Source of the DNA: Klebsormidium nitens
Taxonomy: Eukaryota > Streptophyta > Klebsormidiophyceae > Klebsormidiales > Klebsormidiaceae
Reading direction: 5' to 3'
Length of the DNA stretch: 28,539 nucleotides
NCBI GenBank assembly: GCA_000708835.1
Contig: DF237452.1
Location: 39,317 to 67,855, forward strand
Shown here: piece by piece, positions 11,801-20,384 of the stretch
How positions within the stretch are numbered: the stretch's first letter is position 1
Layout: each line of letters starts with the position of its first letter
The notes under the pieces: generated by a model
The model's database searches: none
What the model saw: only the letters and a program-made list of their open reading frames with translations
What the model was told of the DNA's origin: nothing
Program-made: the position numbers and the translations under genes

Positions 11801-11969
11801 AGCGGTTCTCCATAACCAGCAACACGATGGTTTTGATCTTGCCATCAATCTGTGCCTTTTTGTGGTGGCGTGGCCACAAGTCTTCAAACGGCCAGTCGAG
11901 CGCAAGTGCCGGGGTAAGCAACAAAGCGAGCAGGGTTAGCGTGAGCAGGGGGCGCGGAGGGGAGCCCAT
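2802..11969 (-). CDS. NPC: Non-specific phospholipase C (phosphoesterase family), eight exons
   Basis: Plant-type non-specific phospholipase C, which hydrolyses membrane phospholipids to diacylglycerol and a phosphorylated head group. Modelled exons in sense order: 11586-11969, 9461-9600, 8854-8944, 8064-8354, 6535-6757, 5075-5254, 3246-3433, 2802-2933; all introns are GT-AG, and junction phases agree throughout, giving 542 residues (family about 510-540). Residues 1-24 form a signal peptide (leucine-rich, ending PALA). Family motifs are ENRSFDHM (54-61), SSTQPNR (182-188, containing the threonine held to be catalytic in this family), DDHPSHDV (about 282-289), [12 protein letters not shown] (323-334) and [16 protein letters not shown] (from about 391). 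The junctions of exons 2/3 and 5/6 restore conserved R and V. Exons 1-7 are secure. The last exon (43 residues, frame phase 0 after a TTTGCAG acceptor) is inferred from frame and splice site only, since the family C-terminus is variable. The exon 6/7 junction gives M where relatives often have E. Confidence 0.9.
3390..4640 (-). repeat. Array of decayed copies of NPC exon 7 acceptor edge
   Basis: Within intron 6 the plus-strand signature GCGCCTTTGGG..GGAAGCGTCACT..GGAGG..TTAGCGTGT, which is the start of exon 7 plus its acceptor and upstream tract, recurs near 3560-3630, 3715-3790, 3905-3985, 4085-4150, 4270-4325, 4370-4400, 4470-4510 and 4575-4615, spaced about 100-190 bp apart. The first copies are clearest and later ones more eroded. 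The acceptor AG facing the exon start is kept in some copies (3560s, 3920s) and lost in others (3730s, 4100s, 4380s). Only the copy at 3433 continues into a full exon. Confidence 0.8.
5222..5735 (-). repeat. Tandem copies of NPC exon 6 acceptor edge in intron 5
   Basis: The segment reading GGCTTCA..GGGGCTC.TGCACAACTGCAC on the plus strand (start of exon 6 with its acceptor at 5254/5255) plus adjoining intron (GCGCAAT..GTCAGTGA..GTCAG..TCTTGCGAGC) recurs at about 5384-5450, 5460-5505, 5512-5580 and 5638-5725. Whole units are about 160 and 255 bp apart; the middle two are shorter sub-repeats of about 57 bp lacking the exon part. Copy similarity is high, so this array looks younger than the exon 7 array. 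Confidence 0.85.
6712..6955 (-). repeat. Partial copy of NPC exon 5 start in intron 4
   Basis: Plus-strand 6897-6945 (AGGACTCGTCCCATTGGC.. then GCACCGCCTCA and GGGCTTTCTAC) mirrors 6713-6760 (GGGACTCGTCCCACTGAGG.. CAACGCCTCG and AAACTTTCTGC), the first 16 codons of exon 5 and its acceptor. The copy keeps about two thirds of positions, has lost the open frame match and sits in the preceding intron. Confidence 0.65.
7480..8060. repeat. C-rich, G-poor intron tract with telomere-like AACCCT words
   Basis: Most of this part of NPC intron 4 is strongly depleted in G on the plus strand and carries scattered AACCCTGA, AACCCAAA, CCCTTATC and one CCCTAAA word (about 7799-7805). These resemble a degenerate interstitial telomere-like or minisatellite tract. 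The exon 4 donor copies are embedded in its right end. Confidence 0.45.
7868..8110 (-). repeat. Two downstream copies of NPC exon 4 donor edge
   Basis: The end of exon 4 and its donor (plus-strand CCACCTTGAGCATTTTCTGCC at 8060-8080 followed by CTTCCGCCACGTCATGGCTCG) recurs at 7971-7997 (short) and 7871-7920 (long and nearly identical, including CACGTCATGGCTCGGGTG). Both copies keep the AAG|GTGGG donor form. The copies lie 84 and 189 nt beyond the normal donor, both multiples of three, and the sense frame is open through all three, so the alternative donors at 7980 and 7875 would add 28 or 63 residues without a frameshift. Confidence 0.85.
8340..8505 (-). repeat. Single copy of NPC exon 4 acceptor edge in intron 3
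   Basis: Plus-strand 8460-8502 (GCCGTGCGTCAGCTTGTGCGAG..) resembles 8340-8380 (GCCGTGGGTCAACTCCTGCAAG..), the acceptor and first codons of exon 4. The copy has lost the AG of the acceptor. It is a weaker case than the arrays at exons 6 and 7. Confidence 0.55.
9520..10290 (-). repeat. Decayed copies of NPC exon 2 in intron 1
   Basis: Exon 2 contains the plus-strand string TTGTTGGCGTTCTGGACGAAGC (9561-9581, sense FVQNANN). It reappears as TTGTTGGCGTTCTGGACGAAGC at 9894-9915 with flanking CGAAACCG matching CGAAGCCG in the exon. Two further units, about 10057-10127 and 10205-10275, share the preceding GGTATGCTC/GTGTGGTATT and CAAAGCCACGTTGA blocks but are more eroded. Flanking intron blocks (AAAGAACC.AGA.ATGATGT..GAAAG) repeat with the same spacing near 9745 and 9952, giving a unit of roughly 205 bp. 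Confidence 0.7.
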
Positions 11970-12072
11970 CCTTGCCCCTGCCCTTGTCTGTCTTTTTTAA
12001 GCTCTGCGAGCGAATACTTCTGTATCAAGGAACCTTGGCAACACCAATGTTCAGGATTTTCCGCCCTGTCCA

Positions 12073-12658
12073 GTGCTGCTGGATGGACCTTTTGAAAGCT
12101 CAGAGTCTGACTCTAGCATCCCTGCAGGCTGCATGCTACATGCCAGCCATTCATGCCAGCTGAGCTGCCCAAGGAGTACGCGTGCCGCTCGCGGGTTCGT
12201 CTCATGGTCCAAGTACGCCGATCATTCGCCCGACGACAGGCTCATCCCTGCAGCCATAGAGACCTTTGGCTGTTTTGGCGGTCCGTTCGACCGGCTCCTC
12301 CATATGTGCGCCCAGCGCGCAGCAGCTCTGCGAGTCAGCGATGAGAGTCAGGTTGGAGACGAGGCTTCTCGTCTGCTGCGTTATTACCGTCAGCGCATCT
12401 CAGTCAGTCTACAGCGCAGCCAGGCCAGAGCCGTTCATCATCGATCAGCTCGTGCAGTTCAGAGCACGCTAGGTGCGCGGCCTCTGGCGATGACTGGTTT
12501 CGTTAGTCGCGTTGATTTGTTCACGATTGCTGGAGCGAGGCATAGCAGTGAGGAGTGACATTTGAGGTGCTGTGGCACTCACATGCGACATTGAGTTGGC
12601 TTGGCCAACGACCATTGTTCAGATTGATATTGATATTGATATTGATATTGATATTGAT
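12073..12658 (+). mobile_element. 5'-truncated LINE, C-terminal reverse transcriptase remnant with hexamer tail
   Basis: The open frame ending at 12558 reads, from about 12160 to 12480, like the extreme C-terminus of algal and plant LINE-type reverse transcriptases: a KYAD...DDRLIPAAIETFG stretch, then a helix with FDRLLHMCAQRAAALR, then LRYYRQRISVSLQRSQARAV. This closing segment is a known hallmark after the polymerase domain. Nothing resembling the FADD-type palm motif lies upstream, so the copy is 5' truncated, with its left edge somewhere around 12000-12150. About 60 bp after the stop, 12622-12658 is a pure (ATTGAT)6 run, the kind of simple-repeat tail many non-LTR elements carry. The insertion sits roughly 100 bp upstream of the NPC start codon, in opposite orientation. 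It is presumably dead. Family assignment is by recall of motif pattern. Confidence 0.65.
12622..12658. repeat. (ATTGAT)n microsatellite
   Basis: Six near-perfect ATTGAT units, positioned where the 3' tail of the LINE remnant is expected. Confidence 0.9.
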
Positions 12659-13597
12659 TCCGTCGGACTCGGCTGTAGTATCCGCGAGCGGAACACGCAG
12701 TGCCAAGCGTGCCTAGGCGGAATGCAGCAGGGCAGCGGGCGCTAAATTAAGTTTGTAAAGTGTACCGTACTGCACTGCAGCCAGGATGTGAGTCAGTTCC
12801 CACGAGCTAGCCTAGTGGCCGGTGTATGAAGCAACTGCGAGCAGTGTGGCCAGTTACCGCTCAGTTTTTGATGTTAATTCCCATGATGCATGAATTGCGT
12901 CGGGATATGCAAGAGCACAATTCCTCATCGGGTGGTCACATCTTCAGAAACTACCGCATGTTCAAGTTGCTCGGGAAGCTGAGCATCTTCAAGGTCGATC
13001 CTATATCTACGTCTTGAATGCTTCACGTTACACCAACATATTACATAGGCATGTGACAAACGGAAGCTCAACGATGTACGATTGTGCATCACCTCCATTG
13101 AGCAGTCCGACTCGGAGCGACCTCTTCCCTTTCCTGGTGTCCACTGAACCACTTTCCAAACGTTGGGGCTGTCGAACCAAGAATATGGAATGAATCTTGG
13201 CCGCCTTGATTCTTTCAAAACGGACGGTATTTATGGGCGTATGCACTCTTGAATCAGCAGATTCAAGCTTCAGAATAGCAAAGTTCTGCGATCATTAACT
13301 GTCGGCAATGCCCTTTTGAAGTACAGTACTTAGCTCTGTAACTAAGCTGCGGCAACCTAGCGCTGCCGCAACCTAAAGTGAGTCGACTCTGTGTTCCTGT
13401 AAAGGTTTACACAACTTCGTTACATCTTAAGGCTACTTCGAACAAGAAAACAATTGTACGCTTTGGTCAGTCGCAAACGACTTGGATCGTGACGTCCTGG
13501 AAAGGTACTCTACTATGTGGCGCTGCTTTTAAACGTTGTTGCATACAACGAATGATACACTGATATGATAAACTCACGTTGTGCACTTTACGCGCCC

Positions 13598-16500
13598 CTA
13601 TGTGTTCCCCGGTTCGTCGCTGTTCCATATGCTCCATCCCCATTTGAGGTTTCCTTTGCTGAGCGGGCTCCTGTTACTGCCCTCCGCCGACTTTCCTGGG
13701 TGGACCTCCCAGAAGATGACTTGCTTTCCGACTTCAGTAACGTTGGACTGCAGTGAAGAAGACATGTTACACTTCAGCAGCAACAGATTATTACGTGCTG
13801 TTGCACACGAGATTGCTCCTTCGGGCGTGCTTGCTTGAGCAACGACTTGAAATGTCGTAGAGAGCAATCTAAGATGCGATACCGGGAAGAAACATCTATG
13901 AAGACAAAAGACCCGACTGTCTGCAATGCGTGACTTTCTCGACGAGATTAAAGCAACATAAGTTCTCGAGCGAAATCGACGACAGCGTCGTGACGCCAAA
14001 GATTTCCCGAAACGCCGCAACAAAGGTTCAGAACAGAAGGAGTGGCAGACCTTGCCGTCACCCGCAACAGCCGTAGACGTGACTGACGTTGGAACCAGTC
14101 AGAAGACCAACGGTTCTTCGAAAGTAACAAACCTTGCAAACAGCCCAAAATGAAACCGGAAACATGTACAGTTCAGGAGGTGACAAAGGGCTAAGCGCAA
14201 AGAAAGAAAACGTACCTGTATGTACGAGTTGATGAAGGCATCATTCTCAAGGACGAAGTATTTGACCTTGGTGTACGAGGAGCTTCCTGCGCCGCGGACG
14301 ATTCGCCGGCCCTTGAACAGTAACGCCTCGTTGATGTCGACCTGCTGCGTTACGCCCGCCTGCAGACGGGGCGAGGCACCGGAAAGGGTTGAGCAAGGGC
14401 TTTTTAGATGGGCAGTTTGGGTGGCTTTATACTGAACGGATGTGGGAAACGAATCTTTCGATAGTACTGCAACCGTGCCTAAACTCACTTGGAAGAAACT
14501 CCGCGGCGGAATATGCTAAGCAGACTTGGATTCAGAAGTAGGCTGAAAGGGAACGAAAGGGGTGACCTCGACCTGCAGAACGGGACACGTATCGCAATCG
14601 TGCAAGTGCGGCAGAAAAGGTCGAGTGATCTTTGAGCGCCGGGCTGATAAGAAGGCGCTTCGCTGCGCAGAAGGTTTCATCGTACATACGAAGGTGGGCA
14701 GAATGCGCCGGAAAAGCTCCCAACGATTGACTTTTCAAGGGGACTGCCCAGTCGCCGTTGTTACAAAGACCCTGGACATGCGCACTGCATTGATTTCCAC
14801 TGTGAAGAAACCACGCAACAGGTACCTAGAGAAAGTTCTACGTCACGAAATTCAGAGACCAGCGAAACTAGATGGAAAGCACATTGGAGGAAAGCGGATA
14901 AGCGATACATTTGAAAGACAGATCCCAAGTATCGAATCTCAAGCACTTCGAACAACAAGGCTTCTTGAGAAGGAGGTCGTTGAGAATTTTGACCTGAGGT
15001 CCGCCAAACCAAACGGGCTTCGTTTTAAAGAGCATTGACTTTCAAGCGTTTGCAAAGCAGCGGGGTCACGTTTACGGTAGACCCAACCTTATTCCAGGCG
15101 GGTTCGCAGCAAACGACTACAGAAGCGGTGTTGAATCTTGCTCAGTCTCCGAAGCCCTTACGGGTCCAAGTACGCCTTCACGTTCTCCCAATCCAAAGTT
15201 CTCGCAAAGAGATGCAATGGCAAGTTTGTCCATAAAAATATCGCACCAGTCGACCGAATAAGCTCAACTCATGTAATGATCGGACGCTATTTTTGATCTC
15301 CATTTTGCGCCAAGGCAAATTGTCCTCGTTCCACTTTGACGAACTCACCTGCACAAAGGCCTCGCACACCTCCTTCAGCTCCGACCCACGGAGGGCGGGG
15401 TTGCCCGGGGGCATGATCACCGTGTCTGGAGAGGTTAAGTCGAGGCACCCGGTTAAGTCCCCCCGGGTTAGGGCGTGGTTGAAGTCGCTCCATCGCTCGC
15501 GCAACGAGCAGTACAATGACTGCAAGGCAGGAAGAGAAAGGCATGTGCTTAGGAACCTGGTTAGCTTTGAACAAGCGTCCTTCTATCGCGCAAGTTCGTA
15601 ACTTCATACCCGCTTAAACTCTCCCGGGCTAAGGAGTGGCTAAAGTCGCTCCACCGCTCGGGCAACGAGCAGTACAGTGACTGCAAGGCACGTAGAAAAA
15701 GGCAAGTGGTTAGGAAGGTGGTTAGCTTTGACCAAGCGTCCTTCCCTCGCGCATGTTCGTAACAGTTCAGATGGTTACCCGCTTAGATTCCCCCGGGTTA
15801 GGGCGTGATTGAAATAGCTCGACCGCTCGCGCAACAAGTCGTACAGCGCATGCAAGGCACGAAGGAAAAGGCGCATGGTTAGCAAGTTGGGTAGTTTTGA
15901 CCAGGCAACTCTCTGACTTGCAGATTTCGGTACAGATATCAGACACCCGCTTAAGCTTCCTAGGTCAGCGCGTAGCCAGATCTGATCCACCGTTTGCGTA
16001 ACAAACGATTCAACCTGTGCAAGGTACAAAGAGAGCCTTGGTTTGAAAAGGTGGTTGGCTTTGATCCAGCGTCCTTCTCACACGCAAGTGTGAGCCTAAC
16101 CGTCAAGAAACAAAATAGTTTGTTGTGCACTGCCGCCGACCGTCGAAAGCGCTGCACCGCTCGCGCAACGAGCAGTACAAAAACTGCAATTGACAGCAAA
16201 AAAGCGTGGTTATATTTCACCGAGTCTACCTCGCAAATTTGTGGGCTTCCCTTCAGGTACCCCAAGCAGGCCCTCGTGCATCAGCTCATGGTCGAAAAGG
16301 ACTCCACCGCTCGTAAAAGAACGGAGGAGAACCTGTCAGAGCGCAAAGGCCGGACTGTCTGGTGCAGCGTATTGACGTTAAGTACTCGGAATTAAAGGTG
16401 GGTGGTCAACCGCCCCACCGCTTGCCTGCTCCGTGACTTGGAACACGGCTACTCAGGACATAGACACGGGAACGTGTCGATAAGCGTAAACCAGGGCACC

Positions 16501-19500
16501 CGGTCAAGTTTCTCAGATTTGGACAGATGCCAGAAGGGCTGTAGCGCTCGCGCTCTTCGCCAAAAAGCCGCCGCAGGAACCAAAACGAACGAGGTAATGA
16601 GGTTAGGGTTACTTGACGATTCGAAGGCACTCGATGGAGTTTCTCGGATTCAGGGCGTATTTGTAGACGCTCCGCCATATTCCGAGCTCACAGTACAGCA
16701 ATTGCGGGAGACAAAGGGAAGAGACCCGACGTAGATGGAGCGGGCGAAAGCAGTCAGGCTTGCTCTTGTCGTGAGAAAGTGTCCAACGACCAGGTCGTTT
16801 CCATCGAGGCTCACGATTGGAGGGACATGAGCATAACTTCGCGTTTTCCTTGAGTTCGAAGTATGTTTCCACATAGTCTTCTTTGTCTCCTTTGCCCTCG
16901 TTAGCAAGGCTGTAGGCACTGACTGAGAGCTGGGCGACTAAGCTGGGTTCAACGGTTCTCAGGACATTCATGCCACACCGAACCCTTCCGTTTGACCGAC
17001 TGATTATGTTATATTAGTCCGAGATCAAATTTCCAACCCTCGTTGCACGCGACAAAAGCGGAGGTAATAGTTGCGCCCAACGGTGACCACACGTTTAGCA
17101 GCCTCGCTGCCCTGCTCAAACTTCGAATTTCCAGCGCTATGTGCCCCTGAAAACCCCACTGACGGATGCGTAGACGCACGCGGTTACTGTCGCCCAATTT
17201 GTTACAGTTTGATCGAAAGACTCGAAAGGAAAGACGACGTTTGGTCTTCTCCAGGAAGAACGGGTTAACACGACTTTCAGCCATAGAAAACATGACATTC
17301 AGCCAAAACAAGGTAGACATGCAGCCGAACGCGATAGCATTTTCGCCTCCCGCGAAGGGGCGTCAATACGCAGACCAGAATCCGATTCGCTGGGGCCCCT
17401 GCGTAAAGGGGTCCAAACCAAGAAAATCTCCAAAGAAGTTCGGGAGATAATGGAACAAGGAGAGGAAAGCGACAGGGGGAGGAAATCACACGGAGGGGAA
17501 GACCTTCGGCAGATCGTCTCCGAAAAGGGAGCAGAACAAGTGCACTCGGAATATCACGCGTCTAAACGTCAGCAGACCTTATCAACCCCGTTTTCCAAAC
17601 GGGGTTGATAGTATAGCCGAAAACAAGCACAAAGAAGAGAAAAGGTCATGCCTCGATATCAAGATAGGGGAAATTATGCAAGTTAGAACCCGACAGGAAA
17701 GAAAGAAACAGAAAGAAGGAAACAACAATCAAGACCTTACCCTAAGAGACGAACTTTCTAACTCCTCCGCTGCTTGACGCTCCATTCCCCCTCTTCGCAC
17801 GCCCCCAATTGTGCCTTGGGGGCTTCTCAGAGAAGCGGATACGCTATCTCCATCGTCGTTCCAAATCCACCATCTGATCATCAGCCGGCCTTTGGCATCG
17901 TCCGCCTCGGACTCTAGGTTAGCCTCGGTTTGCGCTAACCCCGGAAGGAGCTGCCATAAAATGACGGCCTTTCCACCCTGGGTTACTCCCTGCATGACGA
18001 AGATCCTGAAGTTAGGAATCATTGTCAGACCCCGGAGTGGTTTTGAGTGGTTAAGTTGCTGGTCACTGCTGACCCAATTAAGAAGCGACCAGAGGGTCTC
18101 GGCCTTACCGTCTTGGGTCGCCCCCTCCACGCCAATGATTGTTTTCGGAATAGTGATAGTGCTGAACCTTGGTTCTTTGGGAGATTCAGTTACTGGTCAG
18201 AGCCATCGGGCAGACATTTGTCCTGAATCTCGCCGGCTCCACGGATCCACAAAGAATTGTCAAACGGATTATTCTTTTTATGCGAAATCTATGGACCTTC
18301 TCTAACCCGAAAAGGTTTTTGGGCTGGCTCTCGGTTTCCAATTTTTAGCTAGAGGCCTTACGTCAGCTTTGAAGAAGAGAAGGCCCATACACTTTTGGAA
18401 GCGCAGGCCTTCCTGGAGCGCCCGCAGCTATTCTCGTTAACTGCAGAGCCCTTTCAGGTAGATTGACATAGTGGACCTCGAAATCAACACTGAGGTGGCT
18501 GTCACAATCTCCTTGACGTCACAACCATGAAGTGAGCTACACGTTGCTCCGTCTTCTCTTCGACATCCTCAGAAACAGAAAAAAGGAAATAGGTGTTGCA
18601 GGCAGCGAGTTAGCCTTGGAGGAAGCTAACCCAAGAGACGCAAACAGCAGCAATCTGCAGCAGAAAAACACTCTGTAGATTTGCCACGTCCAATGCTCAT
18701 AGAAAGCGAATCGCTTTCATTGTTCATCGAAGCCAGCTGGTGAGAGGGCCGCAGTGAACTGTCGACAAGAGCCCAAACTCACTCTTCCATTCATGACTGG
18801 AAAGGAGTTCCGGGTCAGGAGGAACCGCGATGTGTCGGGGTCGTTCTGGCCCTTGAGACGGACCTCCCGCAGTTGGATCACCTCCTCTTGAATGACGCTC
18901 CGATGGCCCTGAAACCAGTGACACCGCGTTTGTTAATTCAGCAGATTTCCTCGAATTTCCCAAAAATGGTTATGCACATAGCGGCCAAAAAAGGCTGTTC
19001 ATACTGCGGGCTTGAAGGTTCGGAGCAGAAACTTCTATTGCTTGGTCAATTGACAGTACACCTCGACTCTTTTTGAACCGGAGATGGTCGAGTTGGAACA
19101 CCTGGACATGAAGAGAGAACGTCAGCAGATGGAAAATATATCCGCGGGAACAGCAAAGAGGATCCTAAGATTGCGGACTTGAGGGTAACACTCTTGGTTT
19201 CTGGTTGCAACCCATGTTATTCCTTTTGACCATATAGTATAAGCAAACAAGCAATAATAAAGCCTTAGCCTGGGGCGACTTCTGGTCTTCACAAACCGTA
19301 CATCCGCCTACCTAGTCAATATTGAGAAGTTGTAGAGTTCAGGCTTCCTGTACCCTGGACTCCTCGACTTCTCTTGACATGCTCCGGCAGTATCTATTTT
19401 AAGCCCACAACAATTTGTCTTTTTGCTGATCTCCCCTCAATGCACAATTAAAGGATAGAATCTGGACCATGCACAAGGTAACTCCGGGGATATCCCTTCC

Positions 19501-20384
19501 GAACCTTGACAGTTGCTGTGCCCGCACATAGTGTGGCCTAGCTGGATGTGCATGATTGGATGTGTTTGTCAAAGGGCGCACGCTGTCGCAATGTTGTGTT
19601 ACGCTTGCTTTGGACCCATTCTCCCAAATCACTTAGGTAATCCGCTTTGATCTGTCACATGCTCTGGAGGCTGGGTTTGAAACATCACTGGGTAAATTTC
19701 TGAAGACTTGCTCATATCTTTAAATCCTTGCTCACGTCTCTGGAGTCCGTCCTAAAATCCGGCCAACCTCTTATGCGACCTGCTCACCTTCTCCATGAAG
19801 AGCGTTTGGAGAGCAAAGACTAGGGCAGCGCCGTGCCCTTGCACTCTTGGCCGGCCGGGCGCATCCACCTTCACATTTGGTGCGCAAAAGCGCAGCAGTT
19901 CCTGCACATTTCCTGTTGCAAGCACTTGGTTCAATTTTCTCAATTGCTCTTGCAGTGCTACGTCCAAGCTGGAACTCTTCAGCACAAGTGAGTCTCCATC
20001 TTCAATTTCTAGCTGCTCTCCTGTCTGAGGCTTGCCAGTGAAGGTTCTTTGCTTCAGAAGGCTGCTCAATAGTTCGCTTCCTCGCAAACTGACACTGGAT
20101 TGAAAGGACAAGAGTTGCTGTGAAAGAGTGCGGGGCACGGTGTCACGTGCTTCAGAGGCTATCTCTGTTCGGGCTGGCTGCAAGTCTGCGTGCTGGAGCT
20201 CAGCCTTTGACACCATTGCTTCGACACCACCACCACCACCACCTTCACCACGGTGATAGAGCTGAATGAGCCCTTGTGTCAAGTCAGTGCCCACCAAAAA
20301 GAGCAGGACGAAGAGGCTCAGTTTCGCGTGCCCAAGCTTGCCTTGAGCCAAGCGGGCCACCACTTTGCATTGGCCAGTCCTCAT
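13598..20384 (-). CDS. Two-domain NTF2/SnoaL-like protein with N-terminal hydrophobic segment, six exons
   Basis: Modelled exons in sense order: A1 19788-20384, B1 18783-18908, C1 17741-17989, A2 15349-15519, B2 14216-14359, C2 13598-13747. Every junction is phase 0 with good GT-AG sites, giving 478 residues. Residues 22-33 are a hydrophobic stretch (signal anchor or targeting peptide), followed by a Gly run from a CACCAC repeat and a low-complexity linker. Domain 1 (about 135-300) and domain 2 (about 325-475) each follow the SnoaL/DUF4440 pattern: a helix with LRKLNQVLATGNVQELLRF or LRERWSDFNHALTRGDLTG, a PG.P..RG loop (VDAPGRPRVQG; MPPGNPALRG), then strands ending W.IWNDDGD or WSIWNSDEPGN. 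The exon triplets correspond, so the gene arose by internal duplication. Function is unknown: the fold serves enzymes and binding proteins. Alternative: two genes, with C1 ending at the TGA at 17729 (327 residues); I prefer one because C1 has a GTAAGG donor and no separate start precedes A2. Confidence 0.7.
15380..16600 (-). repeat. Tandem array of exon A2 acceptor-edge copies
   Basis: The plus-strand block GTCGCTCCA.CGCTCGCGCAACGAGCAGTAC..TGACTGCAAGGCA (first codons of exon A2 and its acceptor) with flanking GGTTAGCTTTGA.CAAGCGTCCTTC recurs with the TGCAAGGCA-equivalent near 15521, 15681, 15851, 16018 and 16187, a period of about 165 bp. Less regular copies of the exon block appear near 16300-16325, 16415-16440 and 16495-16565; the last again includes the GGGCACCCGGTCAAG part from inside the exon. 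Only the 15519 copy continues into the full exon and its donor. Confidence 0.85.
17580..17610. repeat. Perfect 14-bp inverted repeat with 3-nt loop
   Basis: TATCAACCCCGTTT, loop TCC, AAACGGGGTTGATA. The arms pair perfectly. It lies in the intron between C1 and A2. In RNA it would form a stable hairpin; as DNA it could be a cruciform or the tip of a foldback or MITE-like element, but no longer arms or target duplications are evident. Confidence 0.9.
17985..18130 (-). repeat. In-frame 135-bp duplication of the start of exon C1
   Basis: Sense sequence starting at 18124 (GATQDGKAETLWSLLNW) is a diverged copy of that starting at 17989 (GVTQGGKAVILWQLLPG); flanking positions also match (IPKTIIG against IPNFRIF). 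The copies are 135 nt apart, each preceded by an AG, and the frame is open across both. Use of the upstream acceptor would insert 45 residues, repeating a core strand of the domain. Confidence 0.75.
20222..20246. repeat. CACCAC trinucleotide run coding poly-Gly
   Basis: Six or more CAC/CACCAC units on the plus strand encode a glycine run at about residues 48-53 of the two-domain protein, a length-variable linker after the hydrophobic segment. Confidence 0.85.

Larger units (their letters stand above)
11970..13597. other. Intergenic region between NPC promoter and 3' end of two-domain gene
   Basis: It contains the upstream region of the leftward NPC gene, the truncated LINE (about 12073-12658) and a further 900 bp in which I see no gene. 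The part next to 13597 should include the 3' untranslated region of the two-domain NTF2-like gene. A run of A/T near 11995 upstream of the NPC start is not a convincing TATA box. Confidence 0.4.
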
